Shown one piece after another: positions 48,709 through 56,388 of a DNA stretch of 64,000 bases. The notes beneath the pieces were generated by a model. It was given only the letters and a program-made list of their open reading frames with translations, ran no database searches and was not told the DNA's origin. The stretch comes from Flavihumibacter petaseus NBRC 106054 (GTDB lineage: Bacteria; Bacteroidota; Bacteroidia; Chitinophagales; Chitinophagaceae). A program made the translations under genes and the position numbers. The stretch lies in assembly GCF_000974785.1 (NCBI RefSeq), contig NZ_BBWV01000001.1, positions 1,798,001 to 1,862,000 of the forward strand, read 5' to 3'. The stretch's first letter is position 1. Every line of letters starts with the position of its first letter.

Positions 48709-48872
48709 CTACCCTATTGGTATCCTGATGCCACCCCAATGCATAGCTGTTGGTACCCCGGCCCTTAGCCAGAATTTACCCGGATTCTACCCGGTTTTCA
48801 TAGGTAAAACGGGTCAATTCCGGGTAAAACCAGGGGTGCCAATGGGGTTCCAAAGACTTATCAACAGGGTAG
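48709..48872. repeat. 164-nt imperfect palindrome / large hairpin
   Basis: Five nested complementary segments in order: CTACCCT (48709-48715) with AGGGTAG (48866-48872); ACCCCA (48733-48738) with TGGGGT (48843-48848); TTGGTACCCC (48750-48759) with GGGGTGCCAA (48833-48842); TTTACCCGG (48775-48783) with CCGGGTAAA (48820-48828); ACCC-GTTTT (48789-48798) with AAAACGGGT (48806-48814), loop CATAGGT. It fills most of the 383-bp gap between the VWA gene and the next promoter. No ORF or T tract. Confidence 0.7.
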
Positions 48873-48912
48873 TATTGTGGATGATGTAGAAAAAGATAAA
48901 GGTTCATCTTGC

Positions 48913-48943
48913 TTGTTTCATATTAAATGAAAATATAATTTTG
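48913..48943 (+). promoter_or_regulatory. promoter of the 187-aa hypothetical gene
   Basis: TTG (48913-48915), 20-nt spacer, TAATTTTG (48936-48943), matching the Bacteroidota consensus. The predicted leader is about 110 nt and contains a hairpin at 48965-48997. Confidence 0.6.
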
Positions 48944-48964
48944 CGGCCGGTTTTTGAAAAGTGG

Positions 48965-48997
48965 ATGGTCGCAGGAACCATGGGAGTGCGACCCCAT
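48965..48997 (+). promoter_or_regulatory. 5'-leader hairpin
   Basis: Stem GGTCGCA/TGCGACC with a 13-nt loop, extended by an outer AT/AT pair across two bulged C residues. It sits in the untranslated leader of the following gene and could stabilise the mRNA or regulate it; no T tract follows. Confidence 0.4.
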
Positions 48998-49062
48998 GTT
49001 CTTTCCGCCGCTCAGAAACCACGTCGGAAACAATATTTTTTAACCATTTAAATCCAATTTTT

Positions 49063-49626
49063 ATGGCAACTGTAAATGACAGTGTTGTAACTAAAGGGTG
49101 GAAAGGCATGCTCAACAAGGAGGTCGTGCTCCGCAATTGGGATAACAAAACCGTGGTGTCTAAAGCACCGGGAGCGCGCGAGGGAGATCCTACACAACAC
49201 CAGGTGCGGGTGCAGGACAGGTTCCAGATGGCTTCGCGGTATGGCAGGGCTATACTGGGCGATCCCGACCTCGCTGAAGCATACGCCAGGGTATTAAAAC
49301 CCCGGCAGAATGTGTACAGCAGGGCAATGCAGGACTATCTCAACCCGCCCAAAGTCGTGGGGATCTCTACCAGGGATTACAACGGCAATGTGGGGGATCA
49401 GATCAGGATAAAAGCCTGGGATGATTTTCGGATTACGAATATGTATGTGGAAATATATGCACTCAATGGCGCCCTTCTGGAGAAGGGCAAAGCCTTGATC
49501 GATACGTTTACGTACGATTGGTACTATACCGCCAGGCAACCGAATATCGAGTTGCAGGGGATTAAGATCATCGCTATCGCAACCGACCTTCCCGGAAATG
49601 AAGGCATGCTTGAAATCACACTCTAA
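49063..49626 (+). CDS. hypothetical protein, probably Bacteroidota-specific
   Basis: A 187-residue protein, no signal peptide or membrane segment. The N-terminal half is basic (VTKGWKGMLNKEVVLRNWDN, RVQDRFQMASRYGRAILGDP) and looks nucleic-acid or coat-protein like; the C-terminal half is a beta-sandwich (GNVGDQIRIKAWDDFRITNMYVEIY ... GIKIIAIATDLPGNEGMLEITL in strand pattern). I do not recognise the family. It forms a well-defined single-gene unit with a consensus promoter, a structured leader and an intrinsic terminator, suggesting real and possibly strong expression. The ATG at 49063 follows an A/T-rich leader typical of the group. Confidence 0.7.
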   Translation: MATVNDSVVTKGWKGMLNKEVVLRNWDNKTVVSKAPGAREGDPTQHQVRVQDRFQMASRYGRAILGDPDLAEAYARVLKPRQNVYSRAMQDYLNPPKVVGISTRDYNGNVGDQIRIKAWDDFRITNMYVEIYALNGALLEKGKALIDTFTYDWYYTARQPNIELQGIKIIAIATDLPGNEGMLEITL

Positions 49627-49639
49627 GGAGTTTGGACCA

Positions 49640-49671
49640 CAGGTGCACCAGCATTGGTGCGCCTGTTTTTT
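49640..49671 (+). terminator. intrinsic terminator of the 187-aa hypothetical gene
   Basis: Stem CAGGTGCACCA/TGGTGCGCCTG (11 bp, one G-T), loop GCAT, followed by six T residues, 14 bp after the stop codon. Confidence 0.85.
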
Positions 49672-49673
49672 CT

Positions 49674-49826
49674 TCAATCGAATTTGCGGGTCACTTCTAT
49701 CCTGCCGACAATATTCGAATTGAACTCATCCAGTTCTTCTGCAGGAACCCAAAACTCATTGTGGATGGCCCCACCTACATTTTGGTTTACCGGCCTGTAT
49801 AAAAAAGTTGTTTCTTTTGAAGTCAT
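49674..49826 (-). pseudogene. internally deleted ADP-ribosylation/crystallin J1-like gene
   Basis: A 50-codon ORF beginning MTSKETTFLYRPVNQ and ending in NEFWVPAEELDEFNSNIVGR plus a short tail. Both ends match, from memory, the first and last parts of the roughly 120-residue family annotated ADP-ribosylation/crystallin J1 (start LYRPVGxKEL, end YWIPAEELxEFNxNIVGxIEV), with about 70 central residues missing. It reads on without a stop, so it could still be translated as a short protein. It follows the TPR membrane gene by 17 bp on the same strand. Confidence 0.5.
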
Positions 49827-49843
49827 TCCAGGATTATTTAACT

Positions 49844-51100
49844 CTACGCTTTCCCCTCTTTGATCAGGAAAAAATTGCCGATCCACTGGAAGGCTATAAA
49901 TGCAATAACAAATATGCCCGACCACATATTGAACAATTCACCGGTAGCAAAGGTGTCTATAATGGCCAGCACACCCACCGCCGCCATGGCAATCGTGTAA
50001 ATGAATAGTACATTTTTTGGCTTTGTTGCAGAGAACATCACGCCGCCGGGCAGCATCATCGCAAAGCCGAAAACGGCAACCGCCAGGAAACGCGCATCTG
50101 ACAATGCGAAATACAGCGCTACTCCTGCCAAAAATGTTCCCAGCGCAGCGGCCACCACATTGGAACTCATCCGCTCCTTCTTATCCAGCAGCAACTGCCC
50201 GTACCGGTTGAACCGCAGGAACAGGTTGCTGATCGGGGTCATGATCCAGGTGGAAAACGCCACCAACGCCACGGCGATGATCAGCGGTGCCAGGTAAGGC
50301 CGCAGGGTTTCGTTGGATTTGGCAATGCTTCTCAGCACCCGCATGGCTACATAGATCCCGATGATCACTCCCCACTGGTACCGCGACGTGAGATTGCTCA
50401 TGAAGAAGGAATATTTCAGGAATAGCCGGTAGACGGGGTTAGAAGCCTTGATGGCTTCCAGCATACCGCTCTGCGCATAGGTGAAATTGGGATTGGTCTT
50501 CAGCGCCTCCCGGAAATGCTCCATGGCTTTTTTATGATCTCCCTTCTCCAGAAGTGCCCATCCATAATTCGCATGTGTATAGGCGTTATTCGGATCCTCC
50601 CGCAACGCACCCTCGATGGTAGTGAAAGATTCCTCTTTCCGGTTGAGTTTCAGCAATGCCGTGCTGCGTATATTCAGGCCAAGCAGGTTCTCGGGGTCGA
50701 GGCTCAGGGCCTCATCGGCCTGCTCCAATGCACCTTCGTAATCCTTTTTAGCCAGCCGTACATTGCCCAGCATAGCGAAATAGTCCGCATCGTATGGGTC
50801 AAGGGCGAGCGCCTGGCGCAGGGAACTTTCGGCCGAAGTATAGTCATCCTGCTGGATAAAAATCCGCGCCCGCAGATAATACAGGTGGGGAGAATCAGGC
50901 GATATCCCGATGGCGCGTGCGATGATCTCGCCGGCAACATCAAATTTATCCTGCTGCAGGTTGACTTCGGCCAGCAGGCCCAGGTATTGAATATTGTTAG
51001 CGTCTGTAGCCAGCAGGTCCCTCAGTTCTTTTTCGGCGTCTGCAAATCGTTGTTGTTGTAAAAGGATGTCAATCCGGGATAAGGTCAGGTCAGTGCTCAT
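49844..51100 (-). CDS. TPR protein with C-terminal membrane domain
   Basis: A 418-residue protein. Residues 1-215 form about six TPR repeats (for example AEKELRDLLATDANNIQYLG, AESSLRQALALDPYDADYFA, AMEHFREALKTNPNFTYA). Residues 240-418 hold roughly six membrane helices (WGVIIGIYVAMRVL, LAPLIIAVALVAFSTWIM, VVAAALGTFLAGVALYFAL, AVAVFGFAMMLPGGVMF and two more). No signal peptide; TPRs face the cytoplasm. It starts 1 bp after the AAA-TPR gene's stop, so the two proteins are surely made together and likely interact through their TPRs. Confidence 0.85.
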   Translation of the reverse strand: MSTDLTLSRIDILLQQQRFADAEKELRDLLATDANNIQYLGLLAEVNLQQDKFDVAGEIIARAIGISPDSPHLYYLRARIFIQQDDYTSAESSLRQALALDPYDADYFAMLGNVRLAKKDYEGALEQADEALSLDPENLLGLNIRSTALLKLNRKEESFTTIEGALREDPNNAYTHANYGWALLEKGDHKKAMEHFREALKTNPNFTYAQSGMLEAIKASNPVYRLFLKYSFFMSNLTSRYQWGVIIGIYVAMRVLRSIAKSNETLRPYLAPLIIAVALVAFSTWIMTPISNLFLRFNRYGQLLLDKKERMSSNVVAAALGTFLAGVALYFALSDARFLAVAVFGFAMMLPGGVMFSATKPKNVLFIYTIAMAAVGVLAIIDTFATGELFNMWSGIFVIAFIAFQWIGNFFLIKEGKA

Positions 51101-51101
51101 G

Positions 51102-52409
51102 TTATTTTTTGATTTTCATATAGGCCAGGATCTCGTCATACAGGCCGTTGTCATTGGCAAAAAGGGCAAAATTCCGCGCTGTCAGGAACCATTCCTGTGT
51201 ACTGGGCTGATGTTTTTTCAGCGCTGCCAAAAGATCTTTAGTTTCAAGAGGTTTGGGAATGCCATCGGCAAATGCCGCTTCCAGCTTGCCTTCAATGGCG
51301 ATGTCGATTACGGCATCTATATCGGCGCCGGAATAGTGTTCCGCTTTTTTGGCAATGCTGCTGACATCAATCGCTGAAGTCGGTTTGTTTTTCAGTTTGA
51401 GGCGGAAGATGGATTCGCGGCTGGGCAGATCCGGTGGCGGCACAAAGATGATGCGGTCAAAGCGGCCGGGACGGCGAAAGGCCGGATCCAGGTTCCAGGG
51501 GGTGTTGGTGGCGCCGAGCACCAGGATGCCTTCATTGCTGCTGTTGATCCCGTCCAGTTCCTGCAGGAACTGGTTGATCAGGTGTCTGCCGGAAGACTGT
51601 TTCATGTCGCTGCGGCTGGCGCCCAGGGCATCGATCTCGTCGATGAACAGCACACAGGGACTATTTGCCCGGGCCAGTTCAAAGATGTCGTGCAGGTTCT
51701 TTTCACTGTTGCCGATCCACATGTCGAGAATATTGGCCAGGCCCACATTGATGAATTTCGCATTGACCTGTCCCGCGGTGGCTTTGGCCAGGTAGGTCTT
51801 TCCGCAGCCGGGAGGGCCATACAACAGGATCCCGCCCCCGGTCTTTTTACCGTAGGCTTTATAGAGATCGGGATGCAGCAGCGGTTTGATAATCTTGAGT
51901 TCAATTTCCTTTTTTACGGCATCCATGCCGCCGACATCACTGAAATTGATCTCCGGTTTTTCCAGGAAACGGTTGTCGATCTCCTCGTCTTCTTCATCGA
52001 CTGCCTCGAAAATATGCCGTACCCGAAGCTGGTCGTCCAGCTCGGGATCGCCGGCAGGATCAAGCAGGATGGCCTGCTTATAGGCTTCCCTCGCTTTGCC
52101 GATCGCGTTTTCACGGATCAGCGCTTTGGCATAAAGGATAAAGATCCCTGCATTGGCCCTGCCCTGTTCGATGGCAGCTTCCAGGATCACCACGCAGGCC
52201 GAGATATTGCCCTTGCGGAAAAAGATATCGGCCAGCGCGGCTTGTGTATCGGCATCGTTGGTGTATTTCAGGAGGATGGCATATTCTGTTTCTGCCTCGT
52301 CGAGCCGGTTGGCTGCCAGCAATGTTTCTGCCAGCAGGCGCCGGAGGGGTATATTGTCCGGGGAATGCTTCAGCGCTTCCCGGAGGCTATTGATGGTGGT
52401 TTCGTTCAT
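51102..52409 (-). CDS. AAA+ ATPase with N-terminal TPR domain (Cdc48/FtsH-type module)
   Basis: A 435-residue protein: TPR-like helices (1-125), an acidic linker (AVDEEDEEIDN), then one classic AAA module. Walker A GPPGCGKT (about 195-202), Walker B CVLFIDEIDALG (about 250), sensor 1 LVLGATNTPWNLDPAFRRPG including arginine fingers, as in p97/FtsH/Vps4-type ATPases; no protease domain. It starts at 52409 (MNETTINSLREAL); the longer frame upstream is not TPR-like. Together with the TPR membrane protein it could form a membrane-tethered remodelling machine of unknown target. Confidence 0.88.
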   Translation of the reverse strand: MNETTINSLREALKHSPDNIPLRRLLAETLLAANRLDEAETEYAILLKYTNDADTQAALADIFFRKGNISACVVILEAAIEQGRANAGIFILYAKALIRENAIGKAREAYKQAILLDPAGDPELDDQLRVRHIFEAVDEEDEEIDNRFLEKPEINFSDVGGMDAVKKEIELKIIKPLLHPDLYKAYGKKTGGGILLYGPPGCGKTYLAKATAGQVNAKFINVGLANILDMWIGNSEKNLHDIFELARANSPCVLFIDEIDALGASRSDMKQSSGRHLINQFLQELDGINSSNEGILVLGATNTPWNLDPAFRRPGRFDRIIFVPPPDLPSRESIFRLKLKNKPTSAIDVSSIAKKAEHYSGADIDAVIDIAIEGKLEAAFADGIPKPLETKDLLAALKKHQPSTQEWFLTARNFALFANDNGLYDEILAYMKIKK

Positions 52410-52619
52410 GGTGTATACTGAGGTGAGCGGGCTTCCGTAAGGAAGAGACAAAAATGATATATGAAGAAATACTTCATGGAGGGGTATAGGGATAGCTACC
52501 AGGTAAGGTTTGCGTGCAAAATAAGGGAAAGTAGCCGACCGTGCAAGCGCACCGGAATGACACATTGAAACGCTCTGCCTATCCAGAATGATACTGTTTG
52601 TTATAGTCAGCTGAATGAG

Positions 52620-52817
52620 ATGAAAACACTTTCGGCTGCAGCAACAGACAGTCTTACGGATATCCTCTATAATGTCGGATACAAAGGACCCGTGCAGTTT
52701 CGGAAAGTTGTTTGCCTATATAGAAATCTGTTTTCAGTGCAGTCGATACGAAACAAGCTCAGTACAGGCCAGCAAAACGAATACAGCAACAAGTGGTATT
52801 TTTCGCAGCACTTGTAA
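52620..52817 (+). pseudogene. fragment of an AraC-type DNA-binding domain
   Basis: In the 461-bp gap between the AAA gene and the ZU5 lipoprotein, a 65-codon ORF contains SLTDILYNVGYKGPVQFRKV followed by a degenerate YRNLFSVQSIRNK, which aligns with the second helix-turn-helix of AraC regulators (pattern DIAxxVGFxDxxxFxRxFKxxxGxxPxxYR). The rest of an AraC protein is absent on both sides, so this is a decayed remnant. The other part of the gap (52410-52619) holds the AAA gene's upstream region and nothing else I can support. Confidence 0.5.
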
Positions 52818-52870
52818 ATGTAATATTTGCGTGACCGTGATTTACCTGAATTGTGTTGAAAGGTAACTGT

Positions 52871-54217
52871 CTACAATGACCGTATCGTCCTGAAACGGAC
52901 CGTTAGCCTCTGCTTGTCGTACTGTTGGCAGCCGTCAGGCCCGATCCCTTTGCCAGTATAGAGCAGTCCACCGAATTCACCTTCCACGGGTTCGCCTATG
53001 CCACCCAGTTTGCGCAGCACCAGTGTTCCGCTGGAATAGGCAGCATGCGGCGTGGGATCACATTCCTGATACTGCGACCCAAAGCTGAAAGAGGTAGAGG
53101 GATTCAGGCTGTAATTGGCAGTGGTCATGCTGTTTCCGGGGATCGTCATATCGCCTGACGGAAATCCGGAATCGGTGGTGCCATTGGTTGTAAATCCAAC
53201 GGAGATATTAGTGCCGTGAGCGGAGATGTTGATCTTGTCATTTACCACCAGTGCTGTCACATCACTGATGTTAATGTCAACTGGTCCGAAAGTGCCGATC
53301 ATATACGTATTGGCTACCAGGTCGATCGGGGTTGTCAGGATCATCTGCTGAAATTCACGTTTGCCTCCCGGTGCCAGGGAGTCGGGGATGGTGATCTTTC
53401 CGTCTACAGCGACGGCGATCACCGCCTTACCGGGACCGTTTACGGGTACTGGGGCGTGATATTCCATTGCAGTGATGAAATTTCCGGATCCGGCGTTGCC
53501 ATCTGCCATTCCCAGATTGCCGGGGCCTTCCCACACCTTCCAGTCCCGCACGGCTGAAATGTTGCCGCTCCAGCCCGACGGGCTAAGTACAGCCAGCAGG
53601 TCTTCGTCGTCGTGGTTCACCCCCATGATCATCACCCGGGAATGTTCCCCGGCGGCCAGGGCGTGATAAACAGAAGTGAGCCAGAGTTCACCCGTAAGCA
53701 GCCAGTCGGAAAAATGCGTAGTGGAAAGAGAAAGCGTGTGTGTGGTTTTATTCAATGCAGACGGAACTGCCTTCCAGGAGCCATCAGGTTGCTGCCAGGC
53801 AGCAACAAGCAGGTCTTCAGGGATGCGGTCCAGGTCCTGAGCATCGTAGTGAAAACTCAACTGCACCGGATGAGTGAAGGTTAGTCCCTCCGGCAAAAGG
53901 CGGTAGGCGGGTGCGGGCATATTGGTATCGAGTGTATTCCGGATCGGCTGGATGCTGAAGGTCGTATTGCCGCTGACCGCACCGGGCGGAACGGTCAGGG
54001 AGATCCGGCCATCGTCACTGGTCAATGAACCACCGGCAGCGCCAATGGTGGCGGTGACCGGTGACCCGGTTGCATTTCCTTTTGGGGTAATGATCGGAGA
54101 TGGGCCAACAGGTGTTTCTCCCGGGTTTTTGCTGCAGCTGGTAAACAGGAAAGGAATTGAAAACAGTAGCAGGAGGATCAGGCGACGGTACTGGTTAACC
54201 GGAAATTGATGGCGCAT
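52871..54217 (-). CDS. ZU5-domain surface lipoprotein
   Basis: A 448-residue protein with a lipoprotein signal (LLLLFSIPFLFTSC, Cys about 28). Residues 50-170 are a ZU5-like domain: ATIGAAGGSLTSDDGRISLT, VPPGAVSGNTTFSIQPI and GLTFTHPVQLSFHYD. The rest is beta-rich without a known family, including a cysteine pair (YQECDP, GPDGCQQ) near the C-terminus. Likely exposed on the outer membrane. ZU5 modules in eukaryotes mediate protein binding; in Bacteroidota they recur in surface proteins of unknown role. It faces away from the TIGR02117 gene. Confidence 0.82.
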   Translation of the reverse strand: MRHQFPVNQYRRLILLLLFSIPFLFTSCSKNPGETPVGPSPIITPKGNATGSPVTATIGAAGGSLTSDDGRISLTVPPGAVSGNTTFSIQPIRNTLDTNMPAPAYRLLPEGLTFTHPVQLSFHYDAQDLDRIPEDLLVAAWQQPDGSWKAVPSALNKTTHTLSLSTTHFSDWLLTGELWLTSVYHALAAGEHSRVMIMGVNHDDEDLLAVLSPSGWSGNISAVRDWKVWEGPGNLGMADGNAGSGNFITAMEYHAPVPVNGPGKAVIAVAVDGKITIPDSLAPGGKREFQQMILTTPIDLVANTYMIGTFGPVDINISDVTALVVNDKINISAHGTNISVGFTTNGTTDSGFPSGDMTIPGNSMTTANYSLNPSTSFSFGSQYQECDPTPHAAYSSGTLVLRKLGGIGEPVEGEFGGLLYTGKGIGPDGCQQYDKQRLTVRFRTIRSL

Positions 54218-54295
54218 GGTTGTAGATTGGTTCCTGCAAAGACAAAAACAAGTAAGGAGGGCCATGCTGTTCAGCATCTGAAATGACCGTTTTGC

Positions 54296-54325
54296 TTGCT
54301 GAAGTGGTACAATTGGTTACTTTAG
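54296..54325 (+). promoter_or_regulatory. candidate promoter of the TIGR02117 gene
   Basis: TTG (54296-54298), 19-nt spacer, TACTTTAG (54318-54325), one mismatch from TAnnTTTG, 24 bp before the start. The same octamer TACTTTAG occurs at 55606-55613, before the TTG-start gene at 55632. Confidence 0.5.
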
Positions 54326-54349
54326 TCGCCGAACCGTAAACCACCTGGA

Positions 54350-55024
54350 TTGAAACGGATTTTGAAAATTATAGGATATGCCCTGCTGGGCTTCATTGCC
54401 TTCGTGGGCTGCTATCTTCTGATTGCCTTTACACTTTCCCGGATCACGATCGACCGGGAAGCCGGGGCAAACGGCGATGTAGCGATCTACATTATGACCA
54501 ATGGCGTGCACACCGACCTGGTGGTTCCGGTAAAAAATGACCAGGTGGACTGGAGCAAAGAGATCCGGTTCGACAACACGACTTCAAAAGACTCAACGGC
54601 GCAATTTCTCGCTATGGGATGGGGGGATAAAGGTTTTTACCTGGAAACGCCGACCTGGGCCGACCTGAAATTCCGCACGGCCTACCGCGCGGCTTTTGGG
54701 CTGGGAAGTACAGCGATCCATGCGACTTTCTACAAAAACGTAACTGAAAATGCCAGTTGCCGGAAGATCATGGTGAGCCGGGATCAGTACGCCCGCCTGG
54801 CCACCTATATCACCAGCAGCCTGCAGCATGATGAAAATGGCCACGCTATTCCTATTAAGACCAATGCCAATTATGGCAAAACAGACAGTTTCTACGAAGC
54901 CAATGGCAGTTACAGCATGTTCAGAACCTGTAACAGCTGGGCCAACAGGGGACTGAAGGCCAGCGGACAAAAATGCTGTTTATGGACCGCGTTTGATACC
55001 GGCATCTTTCTCAAATACAAATAA
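54350..55024 (+). CDS. TIGR02117 (DUF2459) family protein
   Basis: A 224-residue protein with an N-terminal membrane anchor (IIGYALLGFIAFVGCYLLIAF) and the family motifs NGVHTDLVVPVKN, FLAMGWGDKGFYLETPTWADL, IHATFYKN and RTCNSWANRGLKASGQKCCLW. TIGR02117/DUF2459 proteins are found in proteobacteria and Bacteroidota, some in polyhydroxyalkanoate clusters (no pha genes here); the conserved His, Cys and Asn suggest a cysteine-peptidase-like fold. The initiation codon is TTG at 54350; there is no better ATG nearby in frame. Confidence 0.85.
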   Translation: MKRILKIIGYALLGFIAFVGCYLLIAFTLSRITIDREAGANGDVAIYIMTNGVHTDLVVPVKNDQVDWSKEIRFDNTTSKDSTAQFLAMGWGDKGFYLETPTWADLKFRTAYRAAFGLGSTAIHATFYKNVTENASCRKIMVSRDQYARLATYITSSLQHDENGHAIPIKTNANYGKTDSFYEANGSYSMFRTCNSWANRGLKASGQKCCLWTAFDTGIFLKYK

Positions 55025-55045
55025 TGCCGGACCTGCTGGCGGTTA

Positions 55046-55555
55046 TCATATTGTCGGATGCTGTTCGTGTAATGTCCAGAGTTGATTTTTCGTTTCGGTA
55101 AATGTTGCCAGGTAAACCGGGTCATTCGTGCCGGCACTGGCGCTCATGGTCATATACAGACCAGTATTCTTGTGCCGGATGCGATACTGGTCTTTTCCTG
55201 CCGGAATAAATTCATACAACTGGCTGGCACTGCCTTTTTGAACCTGCTGTTCAAAAAGTTCCTGTGCACTGGCTTGTTGCTTCGTGTGGTTACTGCCGGC
55301 AAGTCCCAGTGTCTTATGTGAAAAGAGGTTGACCAGCTGCCAGGTAGTTCCTGCATCAGGTTTTAATTCCCAGGTAACACATTTCCAGTTCACAGGATCA
55401 TAGGCAACGATCGGTGTTCCTTCGGCGCTATTGGCATCTTTGATGCGCACATACATGCCGGTCTCCACATTTTTCAGGGCGAAAGTTCCGGGCTTTACCT
55501 GTGCGAGTGCATCGTTTGTTAAGAAGAGGAGGAAAGAAAATAGTATTGCTTTCAT
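55046..55555 (-). CDS. secreted ricin-type beta-trefoil (RICIN) domain protein
   Basis: A 169-residue protein with a signal peptide (AILFSFLLFLTNDALAQ) and one beta-trefoil of about 140 residues: GTFALKNVETGMYVRIKD, TWQLVNLFSHKTLGLAG and QYRIRHKNTGLYMTMSAS...QLWTLHEQH, where the QxW-like closing motif appears as QLW. Such modules bind carbohydrates. No catalytic domain is attached. It converges with the TIGR02117 gene with a 21-bp gap. Confidence 0.78.
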   Translation of the reverse strand: MKAILFSFLLFLTNDALAQVKPGTFALKNVETGMYVRIKDANSAEGTPIVAYDPVNWKCVTWELKPDAGTTWQLVNLFSHKTLGLAGSNHTKQQASAQELFEQQVQKGSASQLYEFIPAGKDQYRIRHKNTGLYMTMSASAGTNDPVYLATFTETKNQLWTLHEQHPTI

Positions 55556-55631
55556 ATACAGAATTTGTACAGACAGCAGCTATTCCAAGATACAGAATAA
55601 ATGGGTACTTTAGTTACAAACCTGAACTCCT

Positions 55632-56366
55632 TTGAATTTCTGCGAAACCTTTCACAATCGTGTACGTGTATCACTGGTCACCCTTTTTGTAGCTCAATCG
55701 ATTAGTGTCAATGCACAAGATTTCCGCCCGGTGGATAAAAAGGAATTTAAACAATGCCTGAAGGTGCTTGACCAATTCGACACCACCGATGTTTTCAAAA
55801 ACTATTTTTGCGAAAACGCTTCAGAAAGGATTGGAGACTATTACCATGAAAAAGGTGATTTTCTCAAAGCAATCGCCTACTATGATTCTGCTGATAACAA
55901 GTACAGGAATGCAGCCCAATTCTGCGGAAATGGGGATTATATTTTTTTCGTACCCAGAAAATTCAAGGTTTCAAAATGTTATAAGCTTCTTGGAGATACG
56001 AAAGCGGCGCTTGCTGTGATAACTCCCCTTGTCTTTGATGAATTCATTTCAGGATATGTTGACAGTACAATGTTGGAATACTATGTCTCCTTGCTTTACA
56101 GCCAATTCACCCGGGAGGAGATCAGGAAGGAAATTCAGATTACCGTTAATCAGCTGGCTTATATCACTGAACCGGTTTCGTTGGGAGACGGCCCCAAAGA
56201 TTATATTAAGATAAGCTGCACCCTGAAGTTTTTTGAATACAACCTGGAATTCGCCACGCATATTTTTAAGTCTTCGGCTGCCGGGAGTATGCCATTGCTC
56301 TTCACCCGAACCTATTACCTGGAACAGGTACCGAATTTGCCAATCTACAAGCGAATAATGGAATGA
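55632..56366 (+). CDS. hypothetical secreted TPR-like protein
   Basis: A 244-residue protein starting at TTG 55632; the first 30 residues end in a signal-peptide-like SLVTLFVAQSISVNAQ. The mature part is helical with a TPR-like motif (GDYYHEKGDFLKAIAYYDSA and KCYKLLGDTKAALAVITPL). No family recognised. An upstream TACTTTAG box (55606-55613) is a plausible -7 element. It converges on the cyclase gene with a 22-bp gap. Confidence 0.6.
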   Translation: MNFCETFHNRVRVSLVTLFVAQSISVNAQDFRPVDKKEFKQCLKVLDQFDTTDVFKNYFCENASERIGDYYHEKGDFLKAIAYYDSADNKYRNAAQFCGNGDYIFFVPRKFKVSKCYKLLGDTKAALAVITPLVFDEFISGYVDSTMLEYYVSLLYSQFTREEIRKEIQITVNQLAYITEPVSLGDGPKDYIKISCTLKFFEYNLEFATHIFKSSAAGSMPLLFTRTYYLEQVPNLPIYKRIME

Positions 56367-56388
56367 TTTTCGGGCTGTTGGTCGCGAA

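Noticed and set aside
51582-52421. 279-codon plus-strand ORF over the AAA-TPR gene
   Set aside because: Antisense shadow; the minus-strand frame has intact Walker motifs.
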